Shown here piece after piece: positions 51,816 through 61,402 of a stretch of DNA of 64,000 nucleotides; the stretch's first letter is position 1; every line of letters starts with the position of its first letter. Source of the DNA: Agromyces sp. ISL-38 (GTDB lineage Bacteria > Actinomycetota > Actinomycetes > Actinomycetales > Microbacteriaceae); NCBI RefSeq assembly GCF_018613935.1, contig NZ_JAGGPF010000012.1:62001-126000 (forward strand), in the 5' to 3' direction. The notes beneath the pieces are model-generated. The model saw only the letters and a list, made by a program, of their open reading frames with translations. It searched no databases and was not told the origin of the DNA. A program made the position numbers and the translations under genes.

Positions 51816-52735
51816 GCCACCCAGCGCCGATGGACGGCCCGCGTGTTACGGCGATCGTGGTGCTCTACAACTCGAGCGCCGTGCTCACTCGACTGCTCGA
51901 GTCGATTCCCGCCGCCTCGCGGCAGGTGCGCACCGATGTCGTCGTCATCGACAACGCGAGTGCCGACCGCGACGAGAGTCGGCGGATCGCGATCGGCCAT
52001 GGTGCCGAATTCGTGCAGCTCGAAGAGAATGTCGGCTACGGCGGTGGCGTGAACGCTGCCGTCGCAACGCTCACGATGCCCGGCGAGTACCTGCTCATCT
52101 GCAATGCCGACCTCGAGTTCGATGACGGGGCGATCGATGAACTCGTCGCCTATGCGAGCGGGCAGGACCGGATCGGAAGCGTCGGACCGGCCATCCTGAA
52201 CACCGACGGCTCGGTGTATCCCTCTGCGCGGCGCTCACCCTCGCTGCGAGTCGGCATCGGCCACGCACTGCTGGGTGACATCGCACCCCGGAATCGCTGG
52301 TCCCGGCGATACCGCGAAGAGTCAACGGCCGCATCCTCAGCGGTACCGCGCGAGGTGGACTGGCTCTCCGGGGCCTGCCTCATGGTCCCCATCGAACGGT
52401 TCCGCTCCGTCGGAGGATTCGATGAGGGGTACTTCATGTACTTCGAGGACGTGGATCTCGGAGATCGGCTGCGTGCCACCGGGGCCCATAACGTCTACGT
52501 GCCGGGTGCCCGCGTGATGCACATCGGTGCGCACTCCACGGGTTCCGTGTCATCGCGGATGCTGACCGAGCACCATGCGAGCGCCTACCGCTACCTGGCC
52601 CGCCGTTACCGAGGACCGTGGCTTGCGCCCGTGCGACTCGCGCTCCGGGCCGGCCTCGCGCTCAGGCTGGGAGCCGCAATCGCGCGGAGCGCGCGCGAGA
52701 CCGCCCCCGACCGACGCACAGGGGCCTCCGGCTAG
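51812..52735 (+). CDS. GT2 glycosyltransferase (WbbL/rhamnosyltransferase-like)
   Basis: A 307-residue GT2 enzyme. TAIVVLYNSSAVLTRLLESI, VVIDNASADRDES, ENVGYGGGVNAAVA and LICNADLEFDDGAIDEL (metal-binding) are in order, and GGFDEGYFMYFEDVDLGDRLRATG is the ED(V)DL acceptor motif typical of WbbL-like rhamnosyltransferases. Because dTDP-rhamnose genes are encoded 3-6 kb away, dTDP-L-rhamnose is a likely donor; this is inference. It lies inside the exporter operon. Confidence 0.92.
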   Translation: MSHPAPMDGPRVTAIVVLYNSSAVLTRLLESIPAASRQVRTDVVVIDNASADRDESRRIAIGHGAEFVQLEENVGYGGGVNAAVATLTMPGEYLLICNADLEFDDGAIDELVAYASGQDRIGSVGPAILNTDGSVYPSARRSPSLRVGIGHALLGDIAPRNRWSRRYREESTAASSAVPREVDWLSGACLMVPIERFRSVGGFDEGYFMYFEDVDLGDRLRATGAHNVYVPGARVMHIGAHSTGSVSSRMLTEHHASAYRYLARRYRGPWLAPVRLALRAGLALRLGAAIARSARETAPDRRTGASG

Positions 52736-52796
52736 GCTTGCTTGGGCTCACTCCCCCGATTCCCCAGTCACACCCTGCGAATGGAGCACGACCACG

Positions 52797-54050
52797 ATGA
52801 CGACCGCCGATGCGACCCGGCTTTCGGCCCCGACGCCGGACGGTCCTCCCGTCATCCGACTCGACGGCGTATCGAAGCGGTTCGTGATCCGCAAGGACAA
52901 CTCGCTGAAGGAACGGCTGGTCACCCTCGGTCGCGCCGGCAAGCGTCACCGTGAGGACTTCTGGGCTCTCCGCGGTCTCAGCGCCGAGCTCCATGCCGGC
53001 CAGACCGTCGCGCTCATCGGGCACAACGGCTCCGGCAAGAGCACGCTCCTGAAGATCATCGGAGGCATCCTCGCACCGACCGAGGGCTCGGTCGAACTGC
53101 GGGGTCGGCTCGCCGCCCTCCTGGAACTCGGCGCCGGCTTCCACCCCGACCTCACCGGCCGCGAGAACGTCTACCTGAACGCGTCGATCCTCGGCCTCTC
53201 GCGGGAGGAGACCGACTCGAGATTCGACGACATCGTGGCGTACTCCGGAATCAGCGAGTTCATCGACACCCAAGTGAAGTTCTACTCCTCCGGCATGTAC
53301 GTTCGACTCGCCTTCGCAGTCGCCGTACACACCGATCCCGACATCCTGCTCGTCGACGAGGTGCTCGCCGTCGGTGACGAGGCATTCCAGCGGAAGTGCC
53401 TCGACACGATCCGCACGTTCCAGACCGAGGGCCGCACCATCGTGCTGGTCACGCACTCGATGGGCCAGGTCGCCGAGCTGGCGGATCGGGCGATCCTGCT
53501 TCACCACGGCGAGGTCATCATGGACGGCGAGCCCAACGCTGCCATCGTGGCATTCCGCGATCTGCTCGAGGACCGCCGTCAGGAGGAGATCCACGCGGCG
53601 CCACTGAACCCCGTACTCGAGAACGGGCGGGTGCTCTCCGCCTACCTTGCTGGTCACGATGGCGAGCGCAATCCGACGCTGCGCGCCGGCGACGACCTCG
53701 AGATCGTCGCCGAGTTCGAGCACACGACCGGAATCGACCGCTGGATCTGCGCCGTTCAGATCGACAACGCGACCGGCCAGAAGGTCTACGGCGCATCCAC
53801 TGATCGATCGCCGCTCGAGCTCGATCCCCTCCACGGCAGGCGTACCGTGAGTCTGAAGTTGCTGAACCCGATGCTCGGTGGGGGCAAGTACTTCGTCAAC
53901 GTCTCGTTCATGGACTACGCGGGTCGCCACCTTCACGACCTCACGCAGGCGTTCAGCTTCAACGTCGCCGAGCATTCCGACGCGAGCGGCAGCGTGTATG
54001 CGAAGCCGGAGTTCCGGGTGCTACCGGCCTCGCCGACGGTCCCCCGCTGA
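52797..54050 (+). CDS. Polysaccharide ABC transporter ATPase with glycan-binding domain (Wzt type)
   Basis: A 417-residue ATPase. The nucleotide-binding domain has Walker A GHNGSGKS (75-82), the Q-loop region LGAGFHPDLTGREN, the signature-like YSSGM (163-167), Walker B ILLVDEVL (183-190) and the H-loop VTHSM. Residues about 265-410 form the Wzt C-terminal beta-sandwich (VLENGRVLSAYL ... MLGGGKYFVNVSFMD) that in E. coli O9a Wzt binds the capped polymer end. This suggests chain-terminus recognition before export. ATG 52797 has GGAG 11 bases upstream; TAGGCT near 52733 may be a -10 box. Its 3' end overlaps the convergent gene by 30 bases. Confidence 0.94.
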   Translation: MTTADATRLSAPTPDGPPVIRLDGVSKRFVIRKDNSLKERLVTLGRAGKRHREDFWALRGLSAELHAGQTVALIGHNGSGKSTLLKIIGGILAPTEGSVELRGRLAALLELGAGFHPDLTGRENVYLNASILGLSREETDSRFDDIVAYSGISEFIDTQVKFYSSGMYVRLAFAVAVHTDPDILLVDEVLAVGDEAFQRKCLDTIRTFQTEGRTIVLVTHSMGQVAELADRAILLHHGEVIMDGEPNAAIVAFRDLLEDRRQEEIHAAPLNPVLENGRVLSAYLAGHDGERNPTLRAGDDLEIVAEFEHTTGIDRWICAVQIDNATGQKVYGASTDRSPLELDPLHGRRTVSLKLLNPMLGGGKYFVNVSFMDYAGRHLHDLTQAFSFNVAEHSDASGSVYAKPEFRVLPASPTVPR

Positions 54051-55124
54051 CCCTCGCGACACAAGCCGCAGGGAAAGACGCCGGATCCCGCTGCTCGACG
54101 TGACGATCCGGCCCACGTCGGAGACCATCCGCGAAGCCCGGGCATCGAATGAGTGCACCGCCCCCACGCGCGATGCCTCTTGTGCGCGTTCGGCGAGCCC
54201 GGGCCGGTCGTCGGCGTGAAGGATGCGGGCGAGATCGTCTCGGGAGCCGAATGTCCGGATCAGCGTGGGACTGATCTCATCGATGCCTGCGACCCGGTCG
54301 GAAACGACGACGGCCCCCGACGCGACCGCATCGAACACTCGGTTCGAGATGAACCCTTCTCGAGCCATGTCGGTCCAGTGGTCATTGAGGACGATGTCGG
54401 CGGCGGCGTATGCCTTCGGGAGCACTCGGTTCGGCATGTGCGTGGACGCGATCCGCTCAGCAGGAACGTACGGCTCCCATCCATGCCCATGGATTTCGAC
54501 CTCTGCGCCGGCATCGATCGCCCACAGCACCGCCGGACGCTCGACTCCCCGCGTCGTACCGACGAACAGCACTCCGGCTCGCTGTCGAGTCGCCGGATCC
54601 GGCCGGAAGCGGGCGGGATTCGTCGCTTGGAGGAGCGGTGTGATCACCACTCCCGATTCACGCTGTCTCCTCGGCGCCCAAACCATGCTGGCGGCGTAGA
54701 CGAGGTCGTGCGCTCGAAGCTCATCGTCGGTGACGAGCTCAGGGTGGCTGATCACCCACAGCACGTTGACGGCGCCGTCGATGCGCTCGAGCCCGGCAAG
54801 GCCTCGAAGCGTGACGACGACGTCGACGTCGACGACTTCCTCGTCGAGACGGAACACCCGCACGGACTGCACGAACGGTGACAGGGCAGCCGCAAGATCG
54901 TCTGCGAATGGAACGTCGCCATAGCGGTCGCCATCGGGCCCGAGCGGCGCCGATACTCGTACAGCCCACCGGGTGCCGGGAAGCCCACCACGAAGCCGGG
55001 CGTTCGAATCGGCAACCCTGGCGACGCGAGATCGCAGCATCACCGCGCGCCCGAGACGTGTCATCGCCAATCGGTTCTTCAGCGACGAGAGCACAGGCCG
55101 CCTCGATCGTTCAGCGGCCGCCAC
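54021..55124 (-). CDS. Glycosyltransferase (GT-B, CgeB/Glyco_trans_1_2 type)
   Basis: A 367-residue GT-B-like protein. The N-terminal part has WAVRVSAPLGPDGDRYGDVPFADDLAAAL; the C-terminal donor half has AGVLFVGTTRGVERPAVL, EVEIHGHGWEPYVPAERI, ADIVLNDHWTDMAREGFISNRVFDAVASGA and the DEISPTL region. This is the CgeB/YkvP-like subfamily (Glyco_trans_1_2). The start GTG at 55124 lies 12 bases after the rmlA stop, so it is probably cotranscribed with rmlC-rmlA and may use dTDP-rhamnose. Donor not proven. Confidence 0.82.
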   Translation of the reverse strand: MAAAERSRRPVLSSLKNRLAMTRLGRAVMLRSRVARVADSNARLRGGLPGTRWAVRVSAPLGPDGDRYGDVPFADDLAAALSPFVQSVRVFRLDEEVVDVDVVVTLRGLAGLERIDGAVNVLWVISHPELVTDDELRAHDLVYAASMVWAPRRQRESGVVITPLLQATNPARFRPDPATRQRAGVLFVGTTRGVERPAVLWAIDAGAEVEIHGHGWEPYVPAERIASTHMPNRVLPKAYAAADIVLNDHWTDMAREGFISNRVFDAVASGAVVVSDRVAGIDEISPTLIRTFGSRDDLARILHADDRPGLAERAQEASRVGAVHSFDARASRMVSDVGRIVTSSSGIRRLSLRLVSRGSAGDRRRGR

Positions 55125-55136
55125 GTGCTCGGGGAT

Positions 55137-56012
55137 TCATCCGGCACGTTCCGCCGCGAGCAGCTGGCGGATGTACTGGCCGTATCCGCTCTTGACGAGC
55201 GGTGCGGCCAGGCGGCCGAGCTGTTCATCGTCGATCCATCCGGCGCGCCAGGCGATCTCCTCGATGCATCCGATCTTGAAGCCCTGGCGATCTTCGATGA
55301 CCCGCACGTACTCCGACGCCTGCATCATCGATTCGAACGTACCGGTGTCGAGCCAGGCCGTTCCTCGATCGAGCACCTGCACCGAGAGTGCGCCCTCGTT
55401 CAGGTAACGCTCGTTGACCGTGCTGATCTCGAGTTCGCCGCGGGCGCTGGGCTCGATCGTCTTGGCGATCTCGACGACGCGGTTGTCATAGAAGTAGAGT
55501 CCGGGCACGGCGTAGTTGCTCTTCGGCTCGGCCGGCTTCTCCTCGATCGACAACGCGCGGAAGTCCTCGTCGAACTCGACGACGCCGTAGGCGGTCGGGT
55601 CACTCACCTGGTACGCGAAGATCAGCGCGCCGTCGATGTCCTTGTGCTCGCGAAGCGCCGAACCGAGGCCGCTGCCGTGGAAGATGTTGTCGCCGAGCAC
55701 GAGCGCCACGCTCTCGTCGCCGATGAACTCCTCGCCGATGATGAACGCCTGCGCCAGCCCATCGGGTGACGGCTGCACCGCGTACTCCAGCCGGATGCCG
55801 AGATCGCTGCCGTCGCCGAGCAGTGCGCGGAACTGCGCGTTGTACTCGGGAGTCGTGATGATGAGGATCTCCTGGATGCCCGCCATCATGAGCGTCGACA
55901 GCGGGTAGTAGATCATCGGCTTGTCGTAGATGGGCATGAGCTGCTTCGAGATGCCCTTGGTGATCGGCCAGAGCCGGCTGCCGGACCCGCCGGCGAGGAT
56001 GATGCCGCGCAT
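55137..56012 (-). CDS. rmlA: Glucose-1-phosphate thymidylyltransferase
   Basis: First enzyme of dTDP-L-rhamnose synthesis (dTTP + glucose 1-phosphate), 291 residues as is typical of RmlA. The N-terminal nucleotide-binding signature [20 protein letters not shown] is complete, followed by [26 protein letters not shown] ([11 protein letters not shown]) and [19 protein letters not shown]. It lies 3 bases downstream of rmlC and upstream of the CgeB-like glycosyltransferase, forming a leftward rmlC-rmlA unit. Confidence 0.97.
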   Translation of the reverse strand: MRGIILAGGSGSRLWPITKGISKQLMPIYDKPMIYYPLSTLMMAGIQEILIITTPEYNAQFRALLGDGSDLGIRLEYAVQPSPDGLAQAFIIGEEFIGDESVALVLGDNIFHGSGLGSALREHKDIDGALIFAYQVSDPTAYGVVEFDEDFRALSIEEKPAEPKSNYAVPGLYFYDNRVVEIAKTIEPSARGELEISTVNERYLNEGALSVQVLDRGTAWLDTGTFESMMQASEYVRVIEDRQGFKIGCIEEIAWRAGWIDDEQLGRLAAPLVKSGYGQYIRQLLAAERAG

Positions 56013-56015
56013 CGG

Positions 56016-56627
56016 TCAGTTCCCCTTGCTGTTCAGCGTGTCGTAGAAGGCCCGCGCGGCCTCCCATGTCGGAAGCAGGCCGGATGCCGCGGCCTCGGCG
56101 AGGCTCGGGGCCTCGGTGTCCTTCGGCGAGAGCAGGAGCTCGCCGGCCGCTTCGGGGAAGACGAGCGCGACCTCGGGGTCGAGCGGGTTGATGCCGTGCT
56201 CGCGAGGCGCGTTGAAGGGCGCGGTCACGAGGTAACTGACGGTGGCGTCTTCCGTGAGCGCCACGAAGCAGTGCCCGAGTCCTTCGGCGATGTAGATCGC
56301 GCGACGCTCGCTCTCGTCGAGGAGCACCGAGTCCCACTGCCCGAACGTCGGCGAGCCCACTCGGATGTCGATGACGAAGTCGAGCACGGCGCCCCGCGTG
56401 GCCGTGACGTACTTGGCCTGGCTCGGCGGGATGTCGGCGAAGTGGATGCCGCGGACGACCCCGCGCTTCGAGACCGACGTGTTCGCCTGCGCGATCGCCA
56501 GCGGGTGGCCGATCGCCTCCTCGAGCCGGTCGAGGCGATACCACTCGAGGAAGACTCCGCGGTCGTCGCCGAACTGCTTCGGGGTGATCTCGTAGCTGTC
56601 GGGAATCTTCAGTTCGCGGATCTGCAC
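56016..56627 (-). CDS. rmlC: dTDP-4-dehydrorhamnose 3,5-epimerase
   Basis: Third enzyme of the rhamnose pathway, 203 residues, cupin fold. It begins with IRELKIPDSYEITPKQFGDDRG. Key pieces are VVRGIHFADIPPSQAKYV (catalytic His within RGIH), LDFVIDIRVGSPTFGQW and EGLGHCFVALTEDATVSYL. The start GTG 56627 is chosen since homology begins there and a TACACT hexamer lies 7 bases upstream. It diverges from rmlB with a 78-base gap that holds both promoters. Confidence 0.95.
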   Translation of the reverse strand: MQIRELKIPDSYEITPKQFGDDRGVFLEWYRLDRLEEAIGHPLAIAQANTSVSKRGVVRGIHFADIPPSQAKYVTATRGAVLDFVIDIRVGSPTFGQWDSVLLDESERRAIYIAEGLGHCFVALTEDATVSYLVTAPFNAPREHGINPLDPEVALVFPEAAGELLLSPKDTEAPSLAEAAASGLLPTWEAARAFYDTLNSKGN

Positions 56628-56634
56628 GGTCAGA

Positions 56635-56640
56635 AGTGTA
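56635..56640 (-). promoter_or_regulatory. Probable -10 box for rmlC
   Basis: TACACT on the minus strand, 7 bases before the GTG at 56627; leaderless start likely. Confidence 0.5.
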
Positions 56641-56693
56641 CCAATGGTGACGAGCACCCAGAGGGCACCCAAGTTCGATCCCGGACGGGTCGC

Positions 56694-57704
<1,011 letters not shown>

Positions 57705-57708
57705 CCGC

Positions 57709-58560
57709 ATGAGATACCTGATCACCGGGGCATCCGGCATGCTCGGACGCGACCTTCAGACCGCGCTCGAGGGCCGCCTGGTCACCGCGCTCGGCCGTGC
57801 CGACCTCGACGTGACGAATGCCGCGGCGGTGGCGGCTGCAGTCGAGGGCCACGACGTCGTGATCAACTGCGCCGCCTACACGAACGTCGACGAAGCCGAG
57901 ACGCACGAGGACGCCGCCTATGCGGTCAACGCCGTCGGGCCGGCCAATCTCGCCGCAGCGTGCGCAGATCTCGGTGCGCGGCTCGTGACGATCTCCACCG
58001 ACTACGTCTTCGACGGCAGCGCAACGACCCCCTACGCCGAAGACCGCCCGCGCGATCCCATCAACGCGTACGGCCGCACCAAGGCCGCCGGCGAGGAGCT
58101 CGCACTCGAACGTCATCCCGGAGGTGCCTACGTGGTGCGCACCGCTTGGCTCTACGGCGCCCATGGCCCCAACTTCGCGAAGACGATGCTCGCGCTCGCG
58201 GAGTCTCGCGACACGTGGTCGGTCGTCGACGACCAGCTCGGCCAGCCCACCTGGACGGCCGACCTCGCCGCCCAGATCGTCGCCATGCTCGATGCCGACG
58301 CTCCGGCGGGCATCTACCACGGCACCAACTCGGGCTCCGCGACGTGGTTCGAGTTCGCCCGCGCGGTGCTCGACGAGTCCGGTGTCGACCCCGAGCGGAT
58401 CACGCCCACCGATAGCTCCGCCTTCGTGCGCCCGGCGCCGCGCCCGGCGTACTCGGTGCTCGGCCACGACGCGTGGCAGGCAGCCGGACTCTCGCCGATG
58501 CGTGACTGGCGTGAGGCGCTGGCCGACGCCACGGCGCGTGGAGTGTTCGCGCGCGACTGA
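57709..58560 (+). CDS. rmlD: dTDP-4-dehydrorhamnose reductase
   Basis: Last enzyme of dTDP-L-rhamnose synthesis, 283 residues, NADPH-dependent SDR. It has GASGMLGRDL at the N-terminus, STDYVFDG, the catalytic YGRTK, VRTAWLYG and the C-terminal VLGHDAWQAAGL segment. It starts 4 bases after the rmlB stop in one transcript. With rmlA, rmlB and rmlC within 3.5 kb the pathway is complete. Confidence 0.96.
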   Translation: MRYLITGASGMLGRDLQTALEGRLVTALGRADLDVTNAAAVAAAVEGHDVVINCAAYTNVDEAETHEDAAYAVNAVGPANLAAACADLGARLVTISTDYVFDGSATTPYAEDRPRDPINAYGRTKAAGEELALERHPGGAYVVRTAWLYGAHGPNFAKTMLALAESRDTWSVVDDQLGQPTWTADLAAQIVAMLDADAPAGIYHGTNSGSATWFEFARAVLDESGVDPERITPTDSSAFVRPAPRPAYSVLGHDAWQAAGLSPMRDWREALADATARGVFARD

Positions 58561-58609
58561 TCACCGGCATGACCGACTGATCACACGCAGGTCGGGCCAC
58601 CGCCCGAGC

Positions 58610-60124
58610 TCACATCATTCGCGAGTACAGCTCGACTTGCATTCGACGTGACCATCGGCTCTGGAGGGTCGACAGATCGGAGTCGAGGATGCGCGGATCG
58701 CGCGACTTCGACTCGAAGTGGTAGAGCCTGGCCCATGGGCTGAACACCGCTGAGCGGCCGGTCGAGCGCACCTTCATGTTGAGGTCGACGTCGTTGTAGT
58801 TGCCGGGAAGCTCGAGCGTGAACCCGCCGACCTCGAAGTAGAGATCGCGACTGATGAGCGCGCAGGCGGCCGTGACCCCGGAGACCTCGTGATCGGTGAG
58901 CATCGACTTGATCGAGTCGTCGCGGCCGCCCACCCAGCCGAATGCCGCGTGCCCGGCGACGCCGCCCGTGTAGACCTGGCCGGCATGTTGCACGGTGCTG
59001 TCCTCGAAGTACAGCTGTGCGCCCACGATGCCGACCCCGCGCTGTTGCGCCAGGCCGAGGAGCGTCTCGATCCAGTCGTCGGTGACGACCTCGACATCGT
59101 CGTTGAGCAGGAGGAGGTAGTCGCCGCTGGCGGCCACCGCACCACGGTTCATCTTCGCGCTGAAGTTGAAGGGTGCATCCCAGAGCACGAGTCGCAGCCG
59201 ATCGCCGCAGAGCTCCTCGAGGCGTGTGACGACCTCGGTCGGCGTCTCGGCGTCGGCGACGACGACGAACTCGAGGTTCTGATAGGTCGACCGTTCCACG
59301 ATGCCACGGATCGCCTCGACGACCAGCACGCGTTCCTTACCTGCGATCTCCGCCGAACCACCCCTCGTCGGAATCACGATCGAGACCTTGGGATCGTGGG
59401 CCGGGCGGTAACGAACGCGACGGATGAACGGCTCGAGCTCTTCGACCGTCGCCTCGACCCCTTCGCGCTCGAGGTGCGCCTCGACGACCCGCCGTTGCGC
59501 GTCGGACGTGCCGGCGAAGTCGCTCTGGGTGAGATCTTCGGTCGCGAGCACGCCCGGCAGGAGTGCGACGGTTCGCCCGGCCTGATCGGCTCGCAGCACG
59601 AGGTCGAGCACTTGCGCTCGCCGCGCCTCGGGCATGAAGCCTCCGAGACCCAGGATCACATCTCGTCGTGCAACGACGACCGGGCCGAGATAGTCGTTGC
59701 TCCTCAGCCTGATCGGCGAGAACAGGGGCCTGAACAGCGGGTGCCCGAGCTCGGTCACGGAGTCCCCGTAGACCACGGACGTGGACGGGAAGCGGTCGAA
59801 GAAGCCGACCACATGCTGCAGGAGATTGGGCACGACCTTCCCCCAGCGCACCATGAACAGGAACTCGGCGCCGCTCGCACCGAGGCGGTCGTTCAACGTC
59901 CGTGCATCGGCATCGAGGACCTCGACCCCGAGCTCGCGAACCGCGCCGAGCACTTCGGCCGTGTCCTCGTGCGCGATGTGGTCGACGACCACGAAGACGC
60001 TGGCCGGGTCGAAGCCCGCGCCGAGCACCTGCTGGGCAGTCCGCGTGACTTCTTCCCCACTGTGTCCGGCCGAGTCGATCCACGCTTCCACTCGCGCCGC
60101 CAATGCCGCGTCCGTCACGCTCAT
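58610..60124 (-). CDS. Large GT2 glycosyltransferase
   Basis: A 504-residue protein. Residues about 1-235 are an extra N-terminal region of GT-A-like character (FVVVDHIAHEDTAEVL, FLFMVRWGKVVPNLL). A classical GT2 domain follows (about 245-480) with PKVSIVIPTRGGSA, NLEFVVVADAETPTEV, NFSAKMNRGAVAASGDYLLLLNDDVEV (metal-binding NDD) and GNYNDVDLNMKVRSTG. Two tandem GT-like modules suggest a bifunctional or processive enzyme. Its start overlaps the stop of the 94-residue gene at 60121 (ATGA). It is the second gene of that leftward unit. Confidence 0.85.
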   Translation of the reverse strand: MSVTDAALAARVEAWIDSAGHSGEEVTRTAQQVLGAGFDPASVFVVVDHIAHEDTAEVLGAVRELGVEVLDADARTLNDRLGASGAEFLFMVRWGKVVPNLLQHVVGFFDRFPSTSVVYGDSVTELGHPLFRPLFSPIRLRSNDYLGPVVVARRDVILGLGGFMPEARRAQVLDLVLRADQAGRTVALLPGVLATEDLTQSDFAGTSDAQRRVVEAHLEREGVEATVEELEPFIRRVRYRPAHDPKVSIVIPTRGGSAEIAGKERVLVVEAIRGIVERSTYQNLEFVVVADAETPTEVVTRLEELCGDRLRLVLWDAPFNFSAKMNRGAVAASGDYLLLLNDDVEVVTDDWIETLLGLAQQRGVGIVGAQLYFEDSTVQHAGQVYTGGVAGHAAFGWVGGRDDSIKSMLTDHEVSGVTAACALISRDLYFEVGGFTLELPGNYNDVDLNMKVRSTGRSAVFSPWARLYHFESKSRDPRILDSDLSTLQSRWSRRMQVELYSRMM

Positions 60125-60405
60125 CCGAGCACGCGCCGCTTGACGTGCCGCAGCACCCGCACCGGGAGGGTCACCATGCGACCGGCGCGCCACGTGAGCG
60201 AGGACTTCAGTCCGACGATGTTCGCCTCGGCGGCGACAGTTTCGCTGGGCGAGAGGCGACTGACCGCCTGGAGCTCCTTGACCTGTTGTTCGAGACCGAT
60301 GATGCGGTCGGTGAAGGCCAGCCGCTCTTCGGCGAGCAACGCCTCGGGACTCACGAGGGCGTCGGGCCGTCCATCCGGCCATCGCTTGCTCGGTGCGTCA
60401 CTCAC
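60121..60405 (-). CDS. Small coiled-coil protein coupled to a glycosyltransferase
   Basis: A 94-residue protein: a charged N-terminus, a coiled-coil helix (about 25-65, RLAFTDRIIGLEQQVKELQ), then LTWRAGRMVTLPVRVLRHVKRR. The S-x-T-W-R ... P-x-R pattern is common at the ends of glycosyltransferases and methyltransferases in surface-glycan loci, so it may be a detached tail or scaffold for the next enzyme. GTG start with GAGGA upstream. The 4-base overlap with the GT2 gene argues for a real gene. Confidence 0.68.
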   Translation of the reverse strand: MSDAPSKRWPDGRPDALVSPEALLAEERLAFTDRIIGLEQQVKELQAVSRLSPSETVAAEANIVGLKSSLTWRAGRMVTLPVRVLRHVKRRVLG

Positions 60406-60433
60406 GTGGATCTCGTCCTCTCGTCGGCGGTCC

Positions 60434-60439
60434 TAAACT
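60434..60439 (+). promoter_or_regulatory. Probable -10 box for the glycosyltransferase at 60446
   Basis: TAAACT, 6 bases before the ATG at 60446. The gap between the two divergent starts is only 40 bases, so a leaderless start is likely. Confidence 0.5.
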
Positions 60440-60445
60440 AGCCTA

Positions 60446-61402
60446 ATGCCCTCGACGAGACCGCCCCGTGAGAGCTCGCCCGACTCCGCGGCGGCAGTAC
60501 GTGTGATCGCCGTGGTACCGACGTACCACCCTGATGCGAGCGTCGTGCAACGCCTCCTGGCACTCGCGGATCAGGTTGATCAGGTCGTCGTCGTCGACGA
60601 CGGCTCTGGCCCGTCAGCCGATGAGCATCTCGAACGCGTCGCAGCCGAGGGCATCGTCGTCGAGCGACTCGAACGCAACTCCGGCATCGCAGCGGCACTC
60701 AACACCGGGGTCCGACGCGCTCTCGCCGACGGCGCCGACTACGTGGTGAACGTCGATCAAGACACCGATCTCCCTCCCGGCTATGTCGCCACGGCACTCT
60801 CGCTCTTCGCGAAGAGCAACGCCGTCACCCGTCTCGGCATCGTCTGCGTCGATGCGGTGAATGGCGCTCCCGCGCTGCCGACCTGGGTGTCGCCCGAAGG
60901 TTTCGGGCTCGTGCCCGAAGCGATCCAGACCGGGTTCGTCATCAGCCGGGAGTGCCTCGAGACGGCAGGGCTCTTCGACGAACGACTCGTCATCGACTGC
61001 GTCGACACCGAGTACTGCCTCCGCGTCCGTGACAGCGGCTTCAGGATCGCCGTCGCGAAGGGCACCGACATCCGCCACTCGATCGGGCGTCGCGCCGAGC
61101 TCCGGCCCTTCGGAGTCCCACTCCGTCACGCGAGCGGCGGCATCGCGACCTACCAGTACCACTCGCCGTTCCGCCGCTACTACATCGCGCGCAACAACAT
61201 CGACCTGATGCTGCGCAACGTGCGCAAGCGACCGCGCTGGGTGCTCACCGTTCTGAAGCGCGAGATGGGCGGGATGATCATCTCGATGGTGAGCGGACCG
61301 CAGCGGATCGCACAGGTGCTCGCGATCGGCACCGGAACACTGCATGGCCTGGCCCGCCGTCGCGGGATGATCCCCGACTGGCTCAGGCGCCTGGTGACGT
61401 GA
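60446..61402 (+). CDS. GT2 glycosyltransferase (rhamnosyltransferase-like)
   Basis: A 318-residue GT2 enzyme. VIAVVPTYHPDASVVQRLL, VVVVDDGSGPSADEHL, NSGIAAALNTGVRRAL and the metal-binding DQDT motif (VVNVDQDTDLPPGYV) are typical of RfbF-like rhamnosyltransferases. IDCVDTEYCLRVRDSGFRI is the acceptor segment. With the dTDP-rhamnose genes 2 kb upstream, rhamnose is the likely donor sugar. Its 3' end overlaps the convergent glycosyltransferase by 20 bases. Confidence 0.92.
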   Translation: MPSTRPPRESSPDSAAAVRVIAVVPTYHPDASVVQRLLALADQVDQVVVVDDGSGPSADEHLERVAAEGIVVERLERNSGIAAALNTGVRRALADGADYVVNVDQDTDLPPGYVATALSLFAKSNAVTRLGIVCVDAVNGAPALPTWVSPEGFGLVPEAIQTGFVISRECLETAGLFDERLVIDCVDTEYCLRVRDSGFRIAVAKGTDIRHSIGRRAELRPFGVPLRHASGGIATYQYHSPFRRYYIARNNIDLMLRNVRKRPRWVLTVLKREMGGMIISMVSGPQRIAQVLAIGTGTLHGLARRRGMIPDWLRRLVT

